Numbered from the stretch's first letter, positions 32,472 to 41,715 are shown. The stretch: DNA of 45,783 bases from an uncultured Pseudoxanthomonas sp. (GCA_937975725.1 CALJUL010000089.1:1-45783), one strand, 5' to 3'. The notes: generated by a model from the letters alone, not told the origin. Numbers and translations: made by a program.

Positions 32472-32935
32472 ACCCACTACGATGCGGCGGCGAGTGCGGG
32501 GGTTTAGAGGCGATCTGGATTTTTTCGCCCGCGGGTACGAGCCCTTGCGGGGCCGTGCGGGAGGGGGAATGCCTCCCCTTCTCCGCGCTTGCGGTGGATA
32601 GGGTTGTCCAGGACGGACCGGGGCCTTGTGCCCGAGCGCCGCTGCCTTCTCGAGGCTGCCCTCCATTCGGTACTTGTGTATCCCATCGCATCCCGAAGCC
32701 CGAAACCATCCGCACGGATGAATGTGGACGGGCTATGCGGCAGCCTTTTCATTTTTCTCGGCAACTTTCCGCACAAACCTTCCGAAGCACCACGGTCGCG
32801 ACTTGCGTCGCTCCTGCATGGGTGTGGCATGACGTCTTCATCGACGTCGGCCTTTCATCCACCTCTTTCAGAAGTCTTCTTCCCCGCACACAGGAAGAAG
32901 GAAGACGCTGCCGCGCAGTAAAAGCCCATGTATGA
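32472..32935. other. Intergenic region with GC-rich hairpin and a REP-like element
   Basis: About 460 bases without a credible gene. A GGGGGAATGCCTCCCC-type hairpin lies near 32562-32578. A REP-like 21-base unit (below) is at 32794-32814. Short frames across the region have no family features. The sigma-gene promoter should be at the left end, but I see no clear ECF-type promoter motif. Confidence 0.5.
32794..32814 (+). repeat. REP-like intergenic repeat, copy 1
   Basis: The 21 bases begin GGTCGCGACTTGCGTCGCTC and are identical to copies at 42246-42266 (inverted) and 42391-42411. The unit contains an internal imperfect palindrome around GCGAC/GTCGC. Elements of this type are scattered in Xanthomonadaceae genomes. 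Confidence 0.75.
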
Positions 32936-32975
32936 AAAAAGCCCCGCGGCGCCAGGGATGGGCGCGCGTGGGGCT
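32936..32975 (-). terminator. Rho-independent terminator of pckG
   Basis: On the minus strand, a stem with outer GCCCC/GGGGC arms and inner CGCG and GCGCC pairs is followed by six T residues. It lies 26 bases after the pckG stop. Confidence 0.85.
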
Positions 32976-33001
32976 GCGCAGGAAGCGGGATGCGGGATGG
33001 A

Positions 33002-34792
33002 TCAGCCGGCCAGGCAGGCGGCGATGCGTTGCTGCTCGTCCTTCAGGGCCTGCGGCGTGCGGGCGCCGAATTCGTCCAGGTAGTCGCCGATGCTGGCGAA
33101 CTCGGCCTGCCAGCCGACGCGGTCGAAGCCGAACAGCAGCTCGTGCGCCTCGTCGCTCAGCGCCACGCCGTCGAGATTCAGGTCCTCGGCGCGCGGCAGA
33201 TGGCCGATCGGGGTTTCGACCGCGTCCGCCTTGCCTTCCACGCGCTGGATCATCCACTCCAGCACGCGCAGGTTCTCGCCAAAGCCGGGCCACAGGAACT
33301 TGCCGTCGCCACCCTTGCGGAACCAGTTGACGTGGAAGATCCGGGGCAGCTTGGCGCCGGCGCCGTCGAACGACAGCCAATGGGCGAAGTAGTCGGCAAA
33401 GTTGTAGCCGCAGAACGGCTTCATCGCCATCGGGTCGCGGCGCATCACGCCGACCGCGCCGGTGGCGGCGGCGGTGGTCTCCGAGCCCATCGCCGCGCCG
33501 ACCAGCACGCCGTGGGTCCAGTCGCGCGCCTCGAACACCAGCGGCACCAGCGAGGCGCGGCGGCCGCCGAACACGATGGCGCTGATCGGCACGCCCTGCG
33601 GGTCCTCGGCCTTGGCCGAATAGCTGGGGCACTGCTTTGCCGACACGGTGAAGCGCGAATTGGGATGCGCGGCCGGGCCGTTGGCCGGGTCGTAGGGGCG
33701 GCCCTGCCAGTCCAGCGCCGGCGTGCGCTTGTCTAGGCCTTCCCACCACGGTTCCTGGTCGTCGGTGACGGCGACGTTGGTGAAGATGGTGTGGTGGCTG
33801 ATCGTCGCCAGTGCGTTGGGATTGGAACTGTCCGAGGTGCCCGGCGCCACGCCGAAGAAGCCGGCTTCCGGGTTGATCGCGTACAGGCGGCCGTCGGCGC
33901 CGGGGCGCATCCAGCAGATGTCGTCGCCGATGGTCCAGACCTTCCAGCCGGCCTCGCGGTAGCCCTCGGGCGGGATCAGCATGGCCAGGTTGGTCTTGCC
34001 GCAGGCGGACGGGAATGCGGCGGCGACGTAGTGGGTCTCGCCCTGCGGGTTCTCGATGCCGACGATCAGCATATGCTCGGCCAGCCAGCCTTCGTGGCGC
34101 GCCTGGTGCGAGGCGATGCGCAGCGCATGGCACTTCTTGCCCAGCAGCGCGTTGCCGCCGTAGCCGGAGCCGTAGCTCTTGATGGTCAGTTCTTCCGGGA
34201 AGTGCATGATGAAGCGGCGCTCGGGGTCCAGCTCGCCGATCGAATGCAGGCCCTTGACGAACGTTCCCTCGCGCTCGATGCGCGCCAGCGCGGGCGCGCC
34301 CATGCGGGTCATGATGCGCATGTTCGCCACCACGTAGGGCGAATCGGTGATCTCCACGCCGCAGCGCGACAGCGGCGAATCGATCGGCCCCATGCAGTAG
34401 GGAATGACGTACAGCGTGCGTCCACGCATGCAGCCGGCGAACAGCGCGTCCATCTTCGCGTGCGCCTCGGCGGGCGCCATCCAGTGGTTGTTGGGGCCGG
34501 CGTCCTCACGCTCGGGCGTGCAGACGAAGGTCAGGTGCTCCACGCGCGCCACGTCGCTGGGGCTGGAGCGGTGCAGCCAACTGTGCGGGTGGGTCTCGGG
34601 GTTCAGCGGCAGCAGCGTGCCCTCGGCTTCCATCCGCTTGATCAGGGCGGCGTTCTCGGCATCGCTGCCGTCGCACCAGTGCACGCGGTCGGGTTGGGTC
34701 AGCGCGGCGACCTCGGCCACCCACGCGTCGAGGGCCTCCAGCCGGCTGCCGTGCGTGTTGGGTTGCTGGAAAACGTCGACCGCTGCGTTCAT
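33002..34792 (-). CDS. pckG: Phosphoenolpyruvate carboxykinase (GTP)
   Basis: The product is 596 aa, the normal length of the GTP-dependent class. It converts oxaloacetate to PEP at the entry to gluconeogenesis, in the cytoplasm. The phosphate loop is FPSACGKTNLAM with Lys266. Other family segments are YVIPYCMGPIDSPLSRCGVE, KSYGSGYGGNALLGKKC, TIGDDICWMRPGADGRLYAINPE (shortened), AIVFGGRR and FCGYNFADYFAHWL. All are intact. It is a single-gene unit with its own terminator. Confidence 0.97.
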   Translation of the reverse strand: MNAAVDVFQQPNTHGSRLEALDAWVAEVAALTQPDRVHWCDGSDAENAALIKRMEAEGTLLPLNPETHPHSWLHRSSPSDVARVEHLTFVCTPEREDAGPNNHWMAPAEAHAKMDALFAGCMRGRTLYVIPYCMGPIDSPLSRCGVEITDSPYVVANMRIMTRMGAPALARIEREGTFVKGLHSIGELDPERRFIMHFPEELTIKSYGSGYGGNALLGKKCHALRIASHQARHEGWLAEHMLIVGIENPQGETHYVAAAFPSACGKTNLAMLIPPEGYREAGWKVWTIGDDICWMRPGADGRLYAINPEAGFFGVAPGTSDSSNPNALATISHHTIFTNVAVTDDQEPWWEGLDKRTPALDWQGRPYDPANGPAAHPNSRFTVSAKQCPSYSAKAEDPQGVPISAIVFGGRRASLVPLVFEARDWTHGVLVGAAMGSETTAAATGAVGVMRRDPMAMKPFCGYNFADYFAHWLSFDGAGAKLPRIFHVNWFRKGGDGKFLWPGFGENLRVLEWMIQRVEGKADAVETPIGHLPRAEDLNLDGVALSDEAHELLFGFDRVGWQAEFASIGDYLDEFGARTPQALKDEQQRIAACLAG

Positions 34793-35058
34793 GCCCCGCC
34801 CTCTGGAAGTGAGACCAAAATGATACCAATGTCCTGTCCCGGTGACGAGAACAACGCGGATGGGGCCGTTACGCGGTCAAGGGGAGATGGCCGGGCTCTT
34901 GGGATGCGATGGTGCATGAGGCCACGCAAGTCGTTGAAATTAAAGAATGGAAGCAGGGGCTATGACCCGCCCGAAGCAAGACCCCGCACCGCAGCCGGGC
35001 TTCGTCATGACCCGCACCCGCCATCCGCACGCCACCGCCAGCGCAGGCGCGCACCGCC

Positions 35059-35802
35059 TCACCCCCCGCGCGAGCGCCGGTAAGGATTGAACAACTGCAG
35101 CAGCCACGGCTTCTGCGCCAGCACCAGGCTCACGCCCACGCGCTCCTCGGCGCTCAGAGTGGCGTCGCGCGCCAGCAGGGCGTCGAATTCGCGCGCCACT
35201 TCCTCCAATCGCTGCCGCAACTGCTTCACGCCGTCGATGCTGAGGCTGCCGCTGAGCAGCAGCAGCGCGTCCTGCTCGCCGTCGAAGGGATCGGCGAAGT
35301 AGTCGGTGAGCAGGGTGTGGCGGAAGTAGCGCTCCATCGGCCCGTCGGCGCGCCAGCGGAAGTTGCGCGCGGTCAGCGCGCGGCCGCGGTTGCCCGGCAT
35401 CAGTTCGATGATGCCCAGCCGGTCCAGCTTGACCAGCAGGCCGGTCCACTGCGCCGGGGTGAAGCCGAAATGGCCCATCACGTCCTGCTCGCGCCAACGG
35501 TTGAGGGTGAGGAACAGCGCCAGCAGCAGCGTGGGTTCGTCCACCAGCGCCTGCTCCTGCGCTTCGTTCAACTGCGCCATCGCCTTGCGGCCGCGCGCGG
35601 CCTCGGCGCTCAACTCGGCCAAGCCCACGTCCAGCACGTCGCAGACCTGCTCCAACCGCTGCAGGCTCATGGCGCGACGGGAAAACATGCGCTTGACCGC
35701 CGCCTCGCTCATGCGGATGCGCGCGGCCAGCTCGCGGTAAGTCATGTTCTGCGCGCGCAGGCAGCGCTTCAATGCGTCGATCAGGTCCACCGAGACGGCC
35801 AT
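35059..35802 (-). CDS. XRE-type helix-turn-helix transcriptional regulator
   Basis: The product is 247 aa. The ATG at 35802 has an AGGAA about 11 nt upstream and starts exactly at the HTH domain, so it is preferred to a longer frame that begins at 35883. Residues ~5-60 are a Cro/C1-type HTH (LIDALKRCLRAQNMTYRELAARIRMSEAAVKRMFSRRAMSLQRLEQV, abbreviated as landmarks). The remaining ~180 residues form an alpha/beta region without an obvious ligand fold, containing WREQDVMGHFGFTPAQW, like the effector part of other Xanthomonadaceae XRE proteins. Its targets are unknown. Confidence 0.87.
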   Translation of the reverse strand: MAVSVDLIDALKRCLRAQNMTYRELAARIRMSEAAVKRMFSRRAMSLQRLEQVCDVLDVGLAELSAEAARGRKAMAQLNEAQEQALVDEPTLLLALFLTLNRWREQDVMGHFGFTPAQWTGLLVKLDRLGIIELMPGNRGRALTARNFRWRADGPMERYFRHTLLTDYFADPFDGEQDALLLLSGSLSIDGVKQLRQRLEEVAREFDALLARDATLSAEERVGVSLVLAQKPWLLQLFNPYRRSRGG

Positions 35803-35909
35803 CGGTAGCGGATTCCTATACCAGTCGTGGCCTGGGAGCTTACCTCGTCGATGACGGTTGAACAGCGGCAGGCGGCGCGGCAAGGCTGCCGCAACCCGGA
35901 GGAAGCCGC

Positions 35910-36356
35910 ATGACCCGCCTGATCGTCCGTTCCCTGACCCTCGCCCTGGCCGCCGCGCTGAGCGGCGGCCTGGCCCTGCCCACCCGCGCCGCGCCGCAAT
36001 CGGACGGCGCCAGCCGGATGTCGCAGGCCAGCCTGGAAGCCTCTATCGAAGCGCCCGTGGCGGTGATCCACGCGCTGGGCCACGGCGCGTCCGCGGTGGT
36101 CACCGGCGTGGCAGTGGTGGCCGGTAGCGTGGCGGTGACGGTCTCGGTGGCCGCCGCGGGCGTGGCGGCCGGCGCTTCGTTCGTGGTCTACCTCAGCGCG
36201 GAAGCGGTCAAGCGGCTGGGCATCGCGGCCGGCACGGCACTGCGCGTCAGCGTGGTGGCGACGGGCTGGATCATCAGCGCCGCCGGCGAGGCATTGTGCT
36301 TCATCGCCAACGACGCGGTGCGCCCGCACATCCACAGCCATCGCTACGGCGGGTGA
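35910..36356 (+). CDS. Small hydrophobic exported or membrane protein of unknown function
   Basis: The product is 148 aa with a signal peptide (MTRLIVRSLTLALAAALSGGLALPTRA) and three glycine/alanine/valine-rich hydrophobic stretches (AVIHALGHGASAVVTGVAVVAG, VAVTVSVAAAGVAAGASFVVYL, GTALRVSVVATGWIISAAG, each abbreviated). It ends HIHSHRYGG. A CGGAGGAA ribosome-binding site fixes the start. It lies 5 nt before the DUF2145 gene, so the two are probably co-expressed. I do not recognise a named family. Confidence 0.8.
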   Translation: MTRLIVRSLTLALAAALSGGLALPTRAAPQSDGASRMSQASLEASIEAPVAVIHALGHGASAVVTGVAVVAGSVAVTVSVAAAGVAAGASFVVYLSAEAVKRLGIAAGTALRVSVVATGWIISAAGEALCFIANDAVRPHIHSHRYGG

Positions 36357-36361
36357 CCAGG

Positions 36362-37174
36362 ATGCGCCGGTTCGCCTTCGCCCTCATCCTCCTGCTCGGC
36401 CTGCCCTGGGCCGCCCATGCCGGCAATGCCTGCAAGCAACTGGACGTGCCGCCGCACAAGGTGGCCGACGCCGCACGCACCGCGCTGCTGGCCGCGCAGC
36501 AATTGGATGAAGTGGATGCGCCGGTCGCGCTGATCGCGCGCGTGGGCACCGACCTGTCGAAGCAGGGACTGGTCTACAGCCACGCCGGCTTCGCGGTGCG
36601 CGACCACGCGCACGGGCGCTGGACGGTGGTGCACCTGCTCAACGAATGCGGTAGCGACCGCTCGGGCCTGTACGCGCAGGGGCTGGTGAACTTCTTCTCC
36701 GACGACCTGGTGAACCAGGACCTGCGCATCGTATGGTTCACGCCGGACGTGGCCGGCAGGCTCGCGGCGCGCCTGCAACAGATGCCGCGCCACAGCCTGC
36801 ACCACCCGCGCTACAACCTGATCGCGCGCCCCGGCAGCGCCGACTACCAGAATTCCACCGCATGGATCGTCGAGATGATGTCCGCGGCGCTGGCCGACCG
36901 CGCCGTCTACGACCGCCGTACCGCCTACGCCTTCGCGCGCGGCGACGGCTACGTGCCGGACACCGTGCACATCCCCTATTCCAAGCGCGTGCTCGGCGGC
37001 CTGTTTTCGGCGAATACCGATTTCACCGACCATCCCGTGGGCACGCGCCTGTCGGGCGACTATCCGGTGGTCACCGTGCGCTCGATCTTCCGCTGGCTGG
37101 AGCGCGCGGGCTACGTGCGCGAACAGCGCGAGTGGCGCCACGGCGTGCGACAGGCGGCGATGGGAGCCGCGTGA
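36362..37174 (+). CDS. DUF2145 family exported protein
   Basis: The product is 270 aa. The signal peptide MRRFAFALILLLGLPWAAHA is followed by a domain with SHAGFAVRDH, WTVVHLLNECGSDRSGLYAQG and QNSTAWIVEMMSAAL. This resembles the DUF2145 family, which I read as distantly like circularly permuted NlpC/P60 hydrolases. If so, the expected nucleophile position (NCxE in that group) is Ser here (NSTAW). The function is unknown. It is paired with the small hydrophobic protein upstream. Confidence 0.82.
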   Translation: MRRFAFALILLLGLPWAAHAGNACKQLDVPPHKVADAARTALLAAQQLDEVDAPVALIARVGTDLSKQGLVYSHAGFAVRDHAHGRWTVVHLLNECGSDRSGLYAQGLVNFFSDDLVNQDLRIVWFTPDVAGRLAARLQQMPRHSLHHPRYNLIARPGSADYQNSTAWIVEMMSAALADRAVYDRRTAYAFARGDGYVPDTVHIPYSKRVLGGLFSANTDFTDHPVGTRLSGDYPVVTVRSIFRWLERAGYVREQREWRHGVRQAAMGAA

Positions 37175-37340
37175 GGCGACGGCACGATGGCTGATCTGTT
37201 CGCGGTGTATGCACTGTCCGTGATCCAGCCCTGGCCTTCAGGCGGCTGCCAGCCGCTTGCACCTTCGAGTGGGTCTGAGCCTTACCGACGGTTTCCGACT
37301 GCTTGCGCGCTGCGCCCTCTGGATCGGGCTGGCGCCGGAC

Positions 37341-37949
37341 TTACGTCGGGATCAACGTCGAGATGACGTGTTCGAGGTAGGCCTCGAATTCCTCCGACGT
37401 CATGCGCGGCTGCTGCAATTGCAGTGACAGTTGCAGGAAGCCGACATAGGCCGCGTAGGTCAGGCGCGCGCGGTGCACGGCGTCGGTGCGCGGCATGCCG
37501 GCCTGGCGGAACGAGGCCACCAGGTAGTCCAGGCGGCGCTGCGACACACGGTCAATCACCGGCTGCACGGAGGGATGGTCCAGCGCCTTCAGCAATTCGC
37601 TGTAGATGATGTGCGGCTTCACTTCGTGGCCGACGAGCTGGAACAGCGCGCGCAGGCGCTCGCGCGGGTCGGGCACCTTCTCCAGGTTGCCGAACACGCT
37701 TTCCTGTTCCACCACTTCCCAGCGCTCCAGCGCCGCCTGCAGCAGGGCGTCGCGGGAGGGGAAGTGCCAGTAGAAGCTGCCCTTGGTCACGCCCAGCCGG
37801 CGGGCCAGCGGCTCCACCGCCACGGCGGCGACGCCCTGCTCGGCGATCAGGTCCAGGGCGGCCTGGGCCCAGTCGTCCGCGCTCAGGCGGGCGGTACGGG
37901 GGGAGGGCGTCGGGGAGTCTTCGGCGCTGAGTGTGCTCATGTTCGGCAT
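37341..37949 (-). CDS. TetR family transcriptional regulator
   Basis: The product is up to 202 aa. The HTH domain (residues ~22-68) contains AALDLIAEQGVAAVAVEPLARRLGV and KGSFYWHFPSRDALLQA. The C-terminal part is a ligand-binding helical domain. It is divergent from the alpha/beta hydrolase-fadE operon and very likely controls it. A TATGGT -10 box (37958-37953) lies so close that the second ATG, at 37940, may be the true start. The half-site CCATAC overlaps this -10, which suggests autoregulation. Confidence 0.9.
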   Translation of the reverse strand: MPNMSTLSAEDSPTPSPRTARLSADDWAQAALDLIAEQGVAAVAVEPLARRLGVTKGSFYWHFPSRDALLQAALERWEVVEQESVFGNLEKVPDPRERLRALFQLVGHEVKPHIIYSELLKALDHPSVQPVIDRVSQRRLDYLVASFRQAGMPRTDAVHRARLTYAAYVGFLQLSLQLQQPRMTSEEFEAYLEHVISTLIPT

Positions 37950-38049
37950 TTAACCATACGCCGGGGTGTGCTGAGGTACGTTTGTTGCGATGCACAACAA
38001 ATAAAGGCAAATCAATCGCTTGCATGTGAAACCGGTTGCTCCGGACCGA

Positions 38050-38079
38050 TTGACTACTCTAAACGCGACAACCCATACT
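38050..38079 (+). promoter_or_regulatory. Promoter of the hydrolase-fadE operon
   Basis: TTGACT (38050-38055), 18 bases, then CATACT (38074-38079). The predicted start is within a base or two of the ATG at 38087, so the mRNA may be leaderless. No ribosome-binding site is present. Confidence 0.65.
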
Positions 38080-38094
38080 AGACCGTATGGTCTA
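38073..38094. promoter_or_regulatory. Palindromic TetR operator over -10 and start codon
   Basis: Two overlapping inverted repeats are visible: CCATAC-TAGACC-GTATGG (38073-38090) and TAGACC-GTAT-GGTCTA (38079-38094). They cover the -10 box and the ATG of the hydrolase gene. The half-site CCATACG recurs at 37954-37960 next to the TetR gene start. Position and symmetry fit binding by the divergent TetR. Confidence 0.7.
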
Positions 38095-39046
38095 TCGCGA
38101 CGTCACCGCCCTCCCGCATGCACCGCCCGTCCCGGCGACCGGCGACGGCCGCATCGCCGTTGAACAGGACACCTTGTCGCTGGCGGTCCGCCGCTACCCC
38201 TCGCCCGGCGAATTGCAGGCTGCGGCCACGCTGGTCTTTGCGCACGGTTTCGGCCAGACCGGCGGCGCCTGGAACCGCGCCGGCCAGGCGCTGGCCGCGC
38301 AGGGCTACGCCGGCATGGCCTACGACGCGCGCGGGCACGGCGAATCCGACCGCAACCCCGCCGGCCTGCCCTACATCGGCGACCAGTTCGCCGACGACCT
38401 GATCGTGGTGGCCGGCGAACAAACCGAACCGCCGGTGCTGGTCGGTGCGTCGATGGGCGGGCTGTTCGGCCTGATCGCCGAGGCGCGCTGGCCGGGCCTG
38501 TTCCGCGCGATGGTGCTGGTGGACATCACCCCACGCTGGGAACACGCCGGCCTGCAACGCATCCTCGCCTTCATGACCGCGTTCCCCGAAGGCTTCGATT
38601 CGCTGGAACACGCCGCCGGCGTGATCGCCGCCTACCAGCCGCAGCGGCGCACCCGGAAATCGCCCGACGACCTGCGCGAACTGCTGCGCGAAGGCGGCGA
38701 CGGCCGCTGGCGCTGGCACTGGGATCCGCGCCTGGTCGACGAACTGGCGCGCGACAGCGCGCAGCACCAGGACGCCATCGCTGAGACCGCGCGCCAGGTG
38801 CGCTGCCCGGTGCTGCTGATCAGCGGCGGCCGCAGCGATCTGGTCTCGGAGCAGACCGTCGAGGAGTTCAAGACGCTGGTGCCGCACGCGCGCCACGCGC
38901 ACCTGCCGCAGGCCACGCACATGGTGGCCGGCGATGACAACGATGCGTTTACCGCTACCGTGTTGGAATACCTGGCGGGCCTGTCGGCCGCGCCAGGCAC
39001 CGTCGAATCCGATGTAACCGAATCCGTGCCCGGAGCAAGCCCATGA
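38087..39046 (+). CDS. Alpha/beta hydrolase
   Basis: The product is 319 aa. Strand and oxyanion motif LVFAHGFGQTGGAW, then YDARGHGESDRN, the nucleophile in GASMGG, and the acid-histidine end (ISGGRSDLV, QATHMVAGDDNDAF) define an active-looking hydrolase of the epoxide-hydrolase/lipase-like group. Substrate prediction is not possible, but coupling to fadE (ATGA overlap, 39043-39046) suggests an acyl ester or thioester. No signal peptide is seen. The promoter and the TetR operator lie over its start codon. Confidence 0.9.
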   Translation: MVYRDVTALPHAPPVPATGDGRIAVEQDTLSLAVRRYPSPGELQAAATLVFAHGFGQTGGAWNRAGQALAAQGYAGMAYDARGHGESDRNPAGLPYIGDQFADDLIVVAGEQTEPPVLVGASMGGLFGLIAEARWPGLFRAMVLVDITPRWEHAGLQRILAFMTAFPEGFDSLEHAAGVIAAYQPQRRTRKSPDDLRELLREGGDGRWRWHWDPRLVDELARDSAQHQDAIAETARQVRCPVLLISGGRSDLVSEQTVEEFKTLVPHARHAHLPQATHMVAGDDNDAFTATVLEYLAGLSAAPGTVESDVTESVPGASP

Positions 39047-41520
39047 GCATCGCCATCCCCTTCCTCGCCTTCCTGCTGGCGGGTGCGTTCGCCGCCTACC
39101 ACCGGCTGCGGCTCGCGTACTGGGCCGCCCTCACCGCCAGCCTGCTGGTGGCGTGCTGGCTGCTGGGCGCCCATCCCACGGCCACCGTCGTCGCGGCCCT
39201 GGTGGTGGTGGCGATCGCGCTGCCGCTGCTGATCCCGGCAATCCGCAAGCCGCTGCTCACCGCGCCGGCGCTGGGCTTCCTGCGCCGCGCGCTGCCGCCG
39301 CTGTCGCAGACAGAACGCATCGCGCTGGAGACCGGCTCGGTGGGCTTCGAAGGCGACCTGTTCACCGGCGACCCGGACTGGAACAAGCTGCTGGCCTATC
39401 CCAAGCCGCAGCTCACCGCCGAGGAACAGGCCTTCCTCGACGGCCCGGTGGAAGAACTGTGCCGGATGATCAACGACTGGGAGATCACCCACGTCCACGC
39501 CGACCTGCCGCCGGAACTGTGGGACTTCATCAAGAAGCACAAGTTCTTCGGCATGATCATCCCCAAGCAGTACGGCGGCCTGGGCTTCTCCGCGCTGGCG
39601 CACCACAAGGTGATCCAGAAGATCGCCTCGATCAGCAGCGTGGTCAGTTCCACCGTCGGCGTGCCCAATTCGCTGGGCCCGGGCGAACTGCTCAACCACT
39701 ACGGCACGCAGGAACAGAAGGACTACTACCTGCCGCGCCTGGCCGTCGGCCAGGAAGTGCCCTGCTTCGGTTTGACCGGCCCGTTCGCCGGCTCCGACGC
39801 GACCTCGATCCCGGACTACGGCATCGTCTGCAAGGGCGAATGGAACGGCGCCAACGTGCTGGGCGTGCGCCTGACCTTCGACAAGCGCTACATCACCCTG
39901 GCGCCGGTGGCGACGATCATCGGCCTGGCCTTCCGCATGTACGACCCGGACGGGCTGATCGGCGACACCCGCGACATCGGCATCACCCTGGCGCTGCTGC
40001 CGCGCGACACGCCCGGCGTGGACGTCGGCCGCCGCCACTTCCCGCTCAACTCGCCGTTCCAGAACGGCCCGATCCACGGCCATGACGTGTTCATTCCGCT
40101 GAGCCAGTTGATCGGCGGCGTGGAGATGGCCGGCAAGGGCTGGAACATGCTCAACGAGTGCCTGGCCGTAGGCCGCTCGATCACCCTGCCCTCCACCGCC
40201 AGCGGCGGCGCCAAGTTCGGCGCGCGCGTGACCGGCAGCTACGCGCGCATCCGCAAGCAGTTCGGTTTGTCGGTCGGCCGCTTCGAGGGCGTGGAGGAAG
40301 CGCTGGCCCGCATCGGCGGCAAGGCCTACGCGATCAGCGCGCTGTCGCAGGCCACCGCCGCCGCCGTCGACCGCGGCGACGTGCCGTCGGTGCCGTCGGC
40401 CATCGCCAAGTACCACTGCACCAACATGGGCCGCGACATCGCCAAGGACGTGATGGACATCGTCGGCGGCAAGGGCATCATCCTGGGCCCGCGCAACTTC
40501 GCCGGCCGCGCGTGGCAGGCCTCGCCCATCGCCATCACGGTGGAAGGCGCCAACATCATGACCCGCAGCCTGCTGATCTTCGGCCAGGGCTCGATCCTGT
40601 GCCATCCGTACATCATGAAGGAGATGAAGGCGGCGCAGGACCCGGACACCCAGGCCGGCATCAACGCGCTGGACGCCGCGCTGTACCCGCACATCGGCGG
40701 CGCGATCTCCAACGCGGTGCGCTCGTTCTGGTTCGGCATCACCGGCTCCAGGATCGGCGCCGCGCCGGGCGACGCGTACACGAAGAAGTTCTTCCGCAAG
40801 CTCGACCGCTACGCTGCCAACCTGGCGCTGCTGACCGATATTTCGCTGGGCGCGCTGGGCGGCAAGCTGAAGTTCAAGGAATCGCTGTCCGGCCGCCTGG
40901 GCGACGTACTCAGCCATCTCTACATGATGGGTGCCGTGCTGAAGCGCCACCACGACGACGGCGCGCCGGAGGCCGACAAGCCGCTGCTGGCCTGGGCCTT
41001 CCACAACAGCGCCTACGAGATCGAGCTGGCGCTGTCGCAGGCGCTGCGCAACTTCCCGATCAAGCCGCTGGGCTGGCTGCTGTGGCCGGTGGTGTTCCCG
41101 TTCGGCCGCCGCGCCGTGGCGCCGGGCGACCGCCTCAGCCATCGCGTCGCCATGCTGCTGATGGCGCCGAACGAAGCGCGCGACCGCCTGGGCCAGGGCG
41201 TGTTCCTGACCCCGTGCGAGAACAACCCCGGTGGCCGCATCGACAGCTACCTGGCAACCGCCGTGGCCGCCGAACCGGTCGAGCGCAAGTTCCTGAAGGC
41301 GCTGAAGACCAAGGACATCGAGGCGCTGGACTACAGCGCGCAACTGGACGAAGGCGTGCGCGAGGGCTGGATCACGGCGGAGGAGCGCAAGCAACTGGAA
41401 GAACTGCGCACTATCACCCTGGACACCATCACCGTGGACGACTTCGACGTGCACGAGCTGCGCGCGGCCAGCTACTACGACCTGCCGCAGCACAAGCGGC
41501 AGCCGCGCGAAGCGGCCTGA
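39043..41520 (+). CDS. fadE: Acyl-CoA dehydrogenase, FadE type
   Basis: The product is 825 aa, close to E. coli FadE. Three hydrophobic segments in the first ~70 residues suggest membrane association. The acyl-CoA dehydrogenase core includes GMIIPKQYGGLGFSALAHH, GLTGPFAGSDATSIPD (from residue 243), RSITLPSTASGG and DIVGGKGIILGPRN. A long C-terminal DUF1974-like region follows, as in FadE. It does the first oxidation step of fatty-acid beta-oxidation. The ATGA overlap couples it to the hydrolase, and TetR control of the whole unit is likely. Confidence 0.95.
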   Translation: MSIAIPFLAFLLAGAFAAYHRLRLAYWAALTASLLVACWLLGAHPTATVVAALVVVAIALPLLIPAIRKPLLTAPALGFLRRALPPLSQTERIALETGSVGFEGDLFTGDPDWNKLLAYPKPQLTAEEQAFLDGPVEELCRMINDWEITHVHADLPPELWDFIKKHKFFGMIIPKQYGGLGFSALAHHKVIQKIASISSVVSSTVGVPNSLGPGELLNHYGTQEQKDYYLPRLAVGQEVPCFGLTGPFAGSDATSIPDYGIVCKGEWNGANVLGVRLTFDKRYITLAPVATIIGLAFRMYDPDGLIGDTRDIGITLALLPRDTPGVDVGRRHFPLNSPFQNGPIHGHDVFIPLSQLIGGVEMAGKGWNMLNECLAVGRSITLPSTASGGAKFGARVTGSYARIRKQFGLSVGRFEGVEEALARIGGKAYAISALSQATAAAVDRGDVPSVPSAIAKYHCTNMGRDIAKDVMDIVGGKGIILGPRNFAGRAWQASPIAITVEGANIMTRSLLIFGQGSILCHPYIMKEMKAAQDPDTQAGINALDAALYPHIGGAISNAVRSFWFGITGSRIGAAPGDAYTKKFFRKLDRYAANLALLTDISLGALGGKLKFKESLSGRLGDVLSHLYMMGAVLKRHHDDGAPEADKPLLAWAFHNSAYEIELALSQALRNFPIKPLGWLLWPVVFPFGRRAVAPGDRLSHRVAMLLMAPNEARDRLGQGVFLTPCENNPGGRIDSYLATAVAAEPVERKFLKALKTKDIEALDYSAQLDEGVREGWITAEERKQLEELRTITLDTITVDDFDVHELRAASYYDLPQHKRQPREAA

Positions 41521-41532
41521 CATCCGCAATCC

Positions 41533-41698
41533 GCCCCCTCCCCCGCCTGCGGGGAAGGGCCAGGGTGGGGGCGACCGAAGCCTCCATCTTCCGCGAGCCA
41601 GAACGCACTCAGAAAGGCAGTCGCAATCCGCAGTGGCCTGGCTTTACTGTCTCTGCCTGTCCCCATCCCCACCTTCCCCCGCACGCGGGGGAAGGAGC
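41533..41698. repeat. Inverted pair of G/C-run hairpin elements between fadE and the hotdog gene
   Basis: The left element (41533-41571) has CCCCCGCC-TGCGGGG followed by AGGGTGGGGG. The right element (41660-41698) has CCCCACCTTCCCCCGC-ACGCGGGGG, the reverse orientation of the same theme. Each folds on its own and the two can pair with each other. The right copy ends in GGAAGGAGC about 20 bases before the next start. Confidence 0.65.
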
Positions 41699-41715
41699 AG
41701 ATACGGAAGCCCTGA

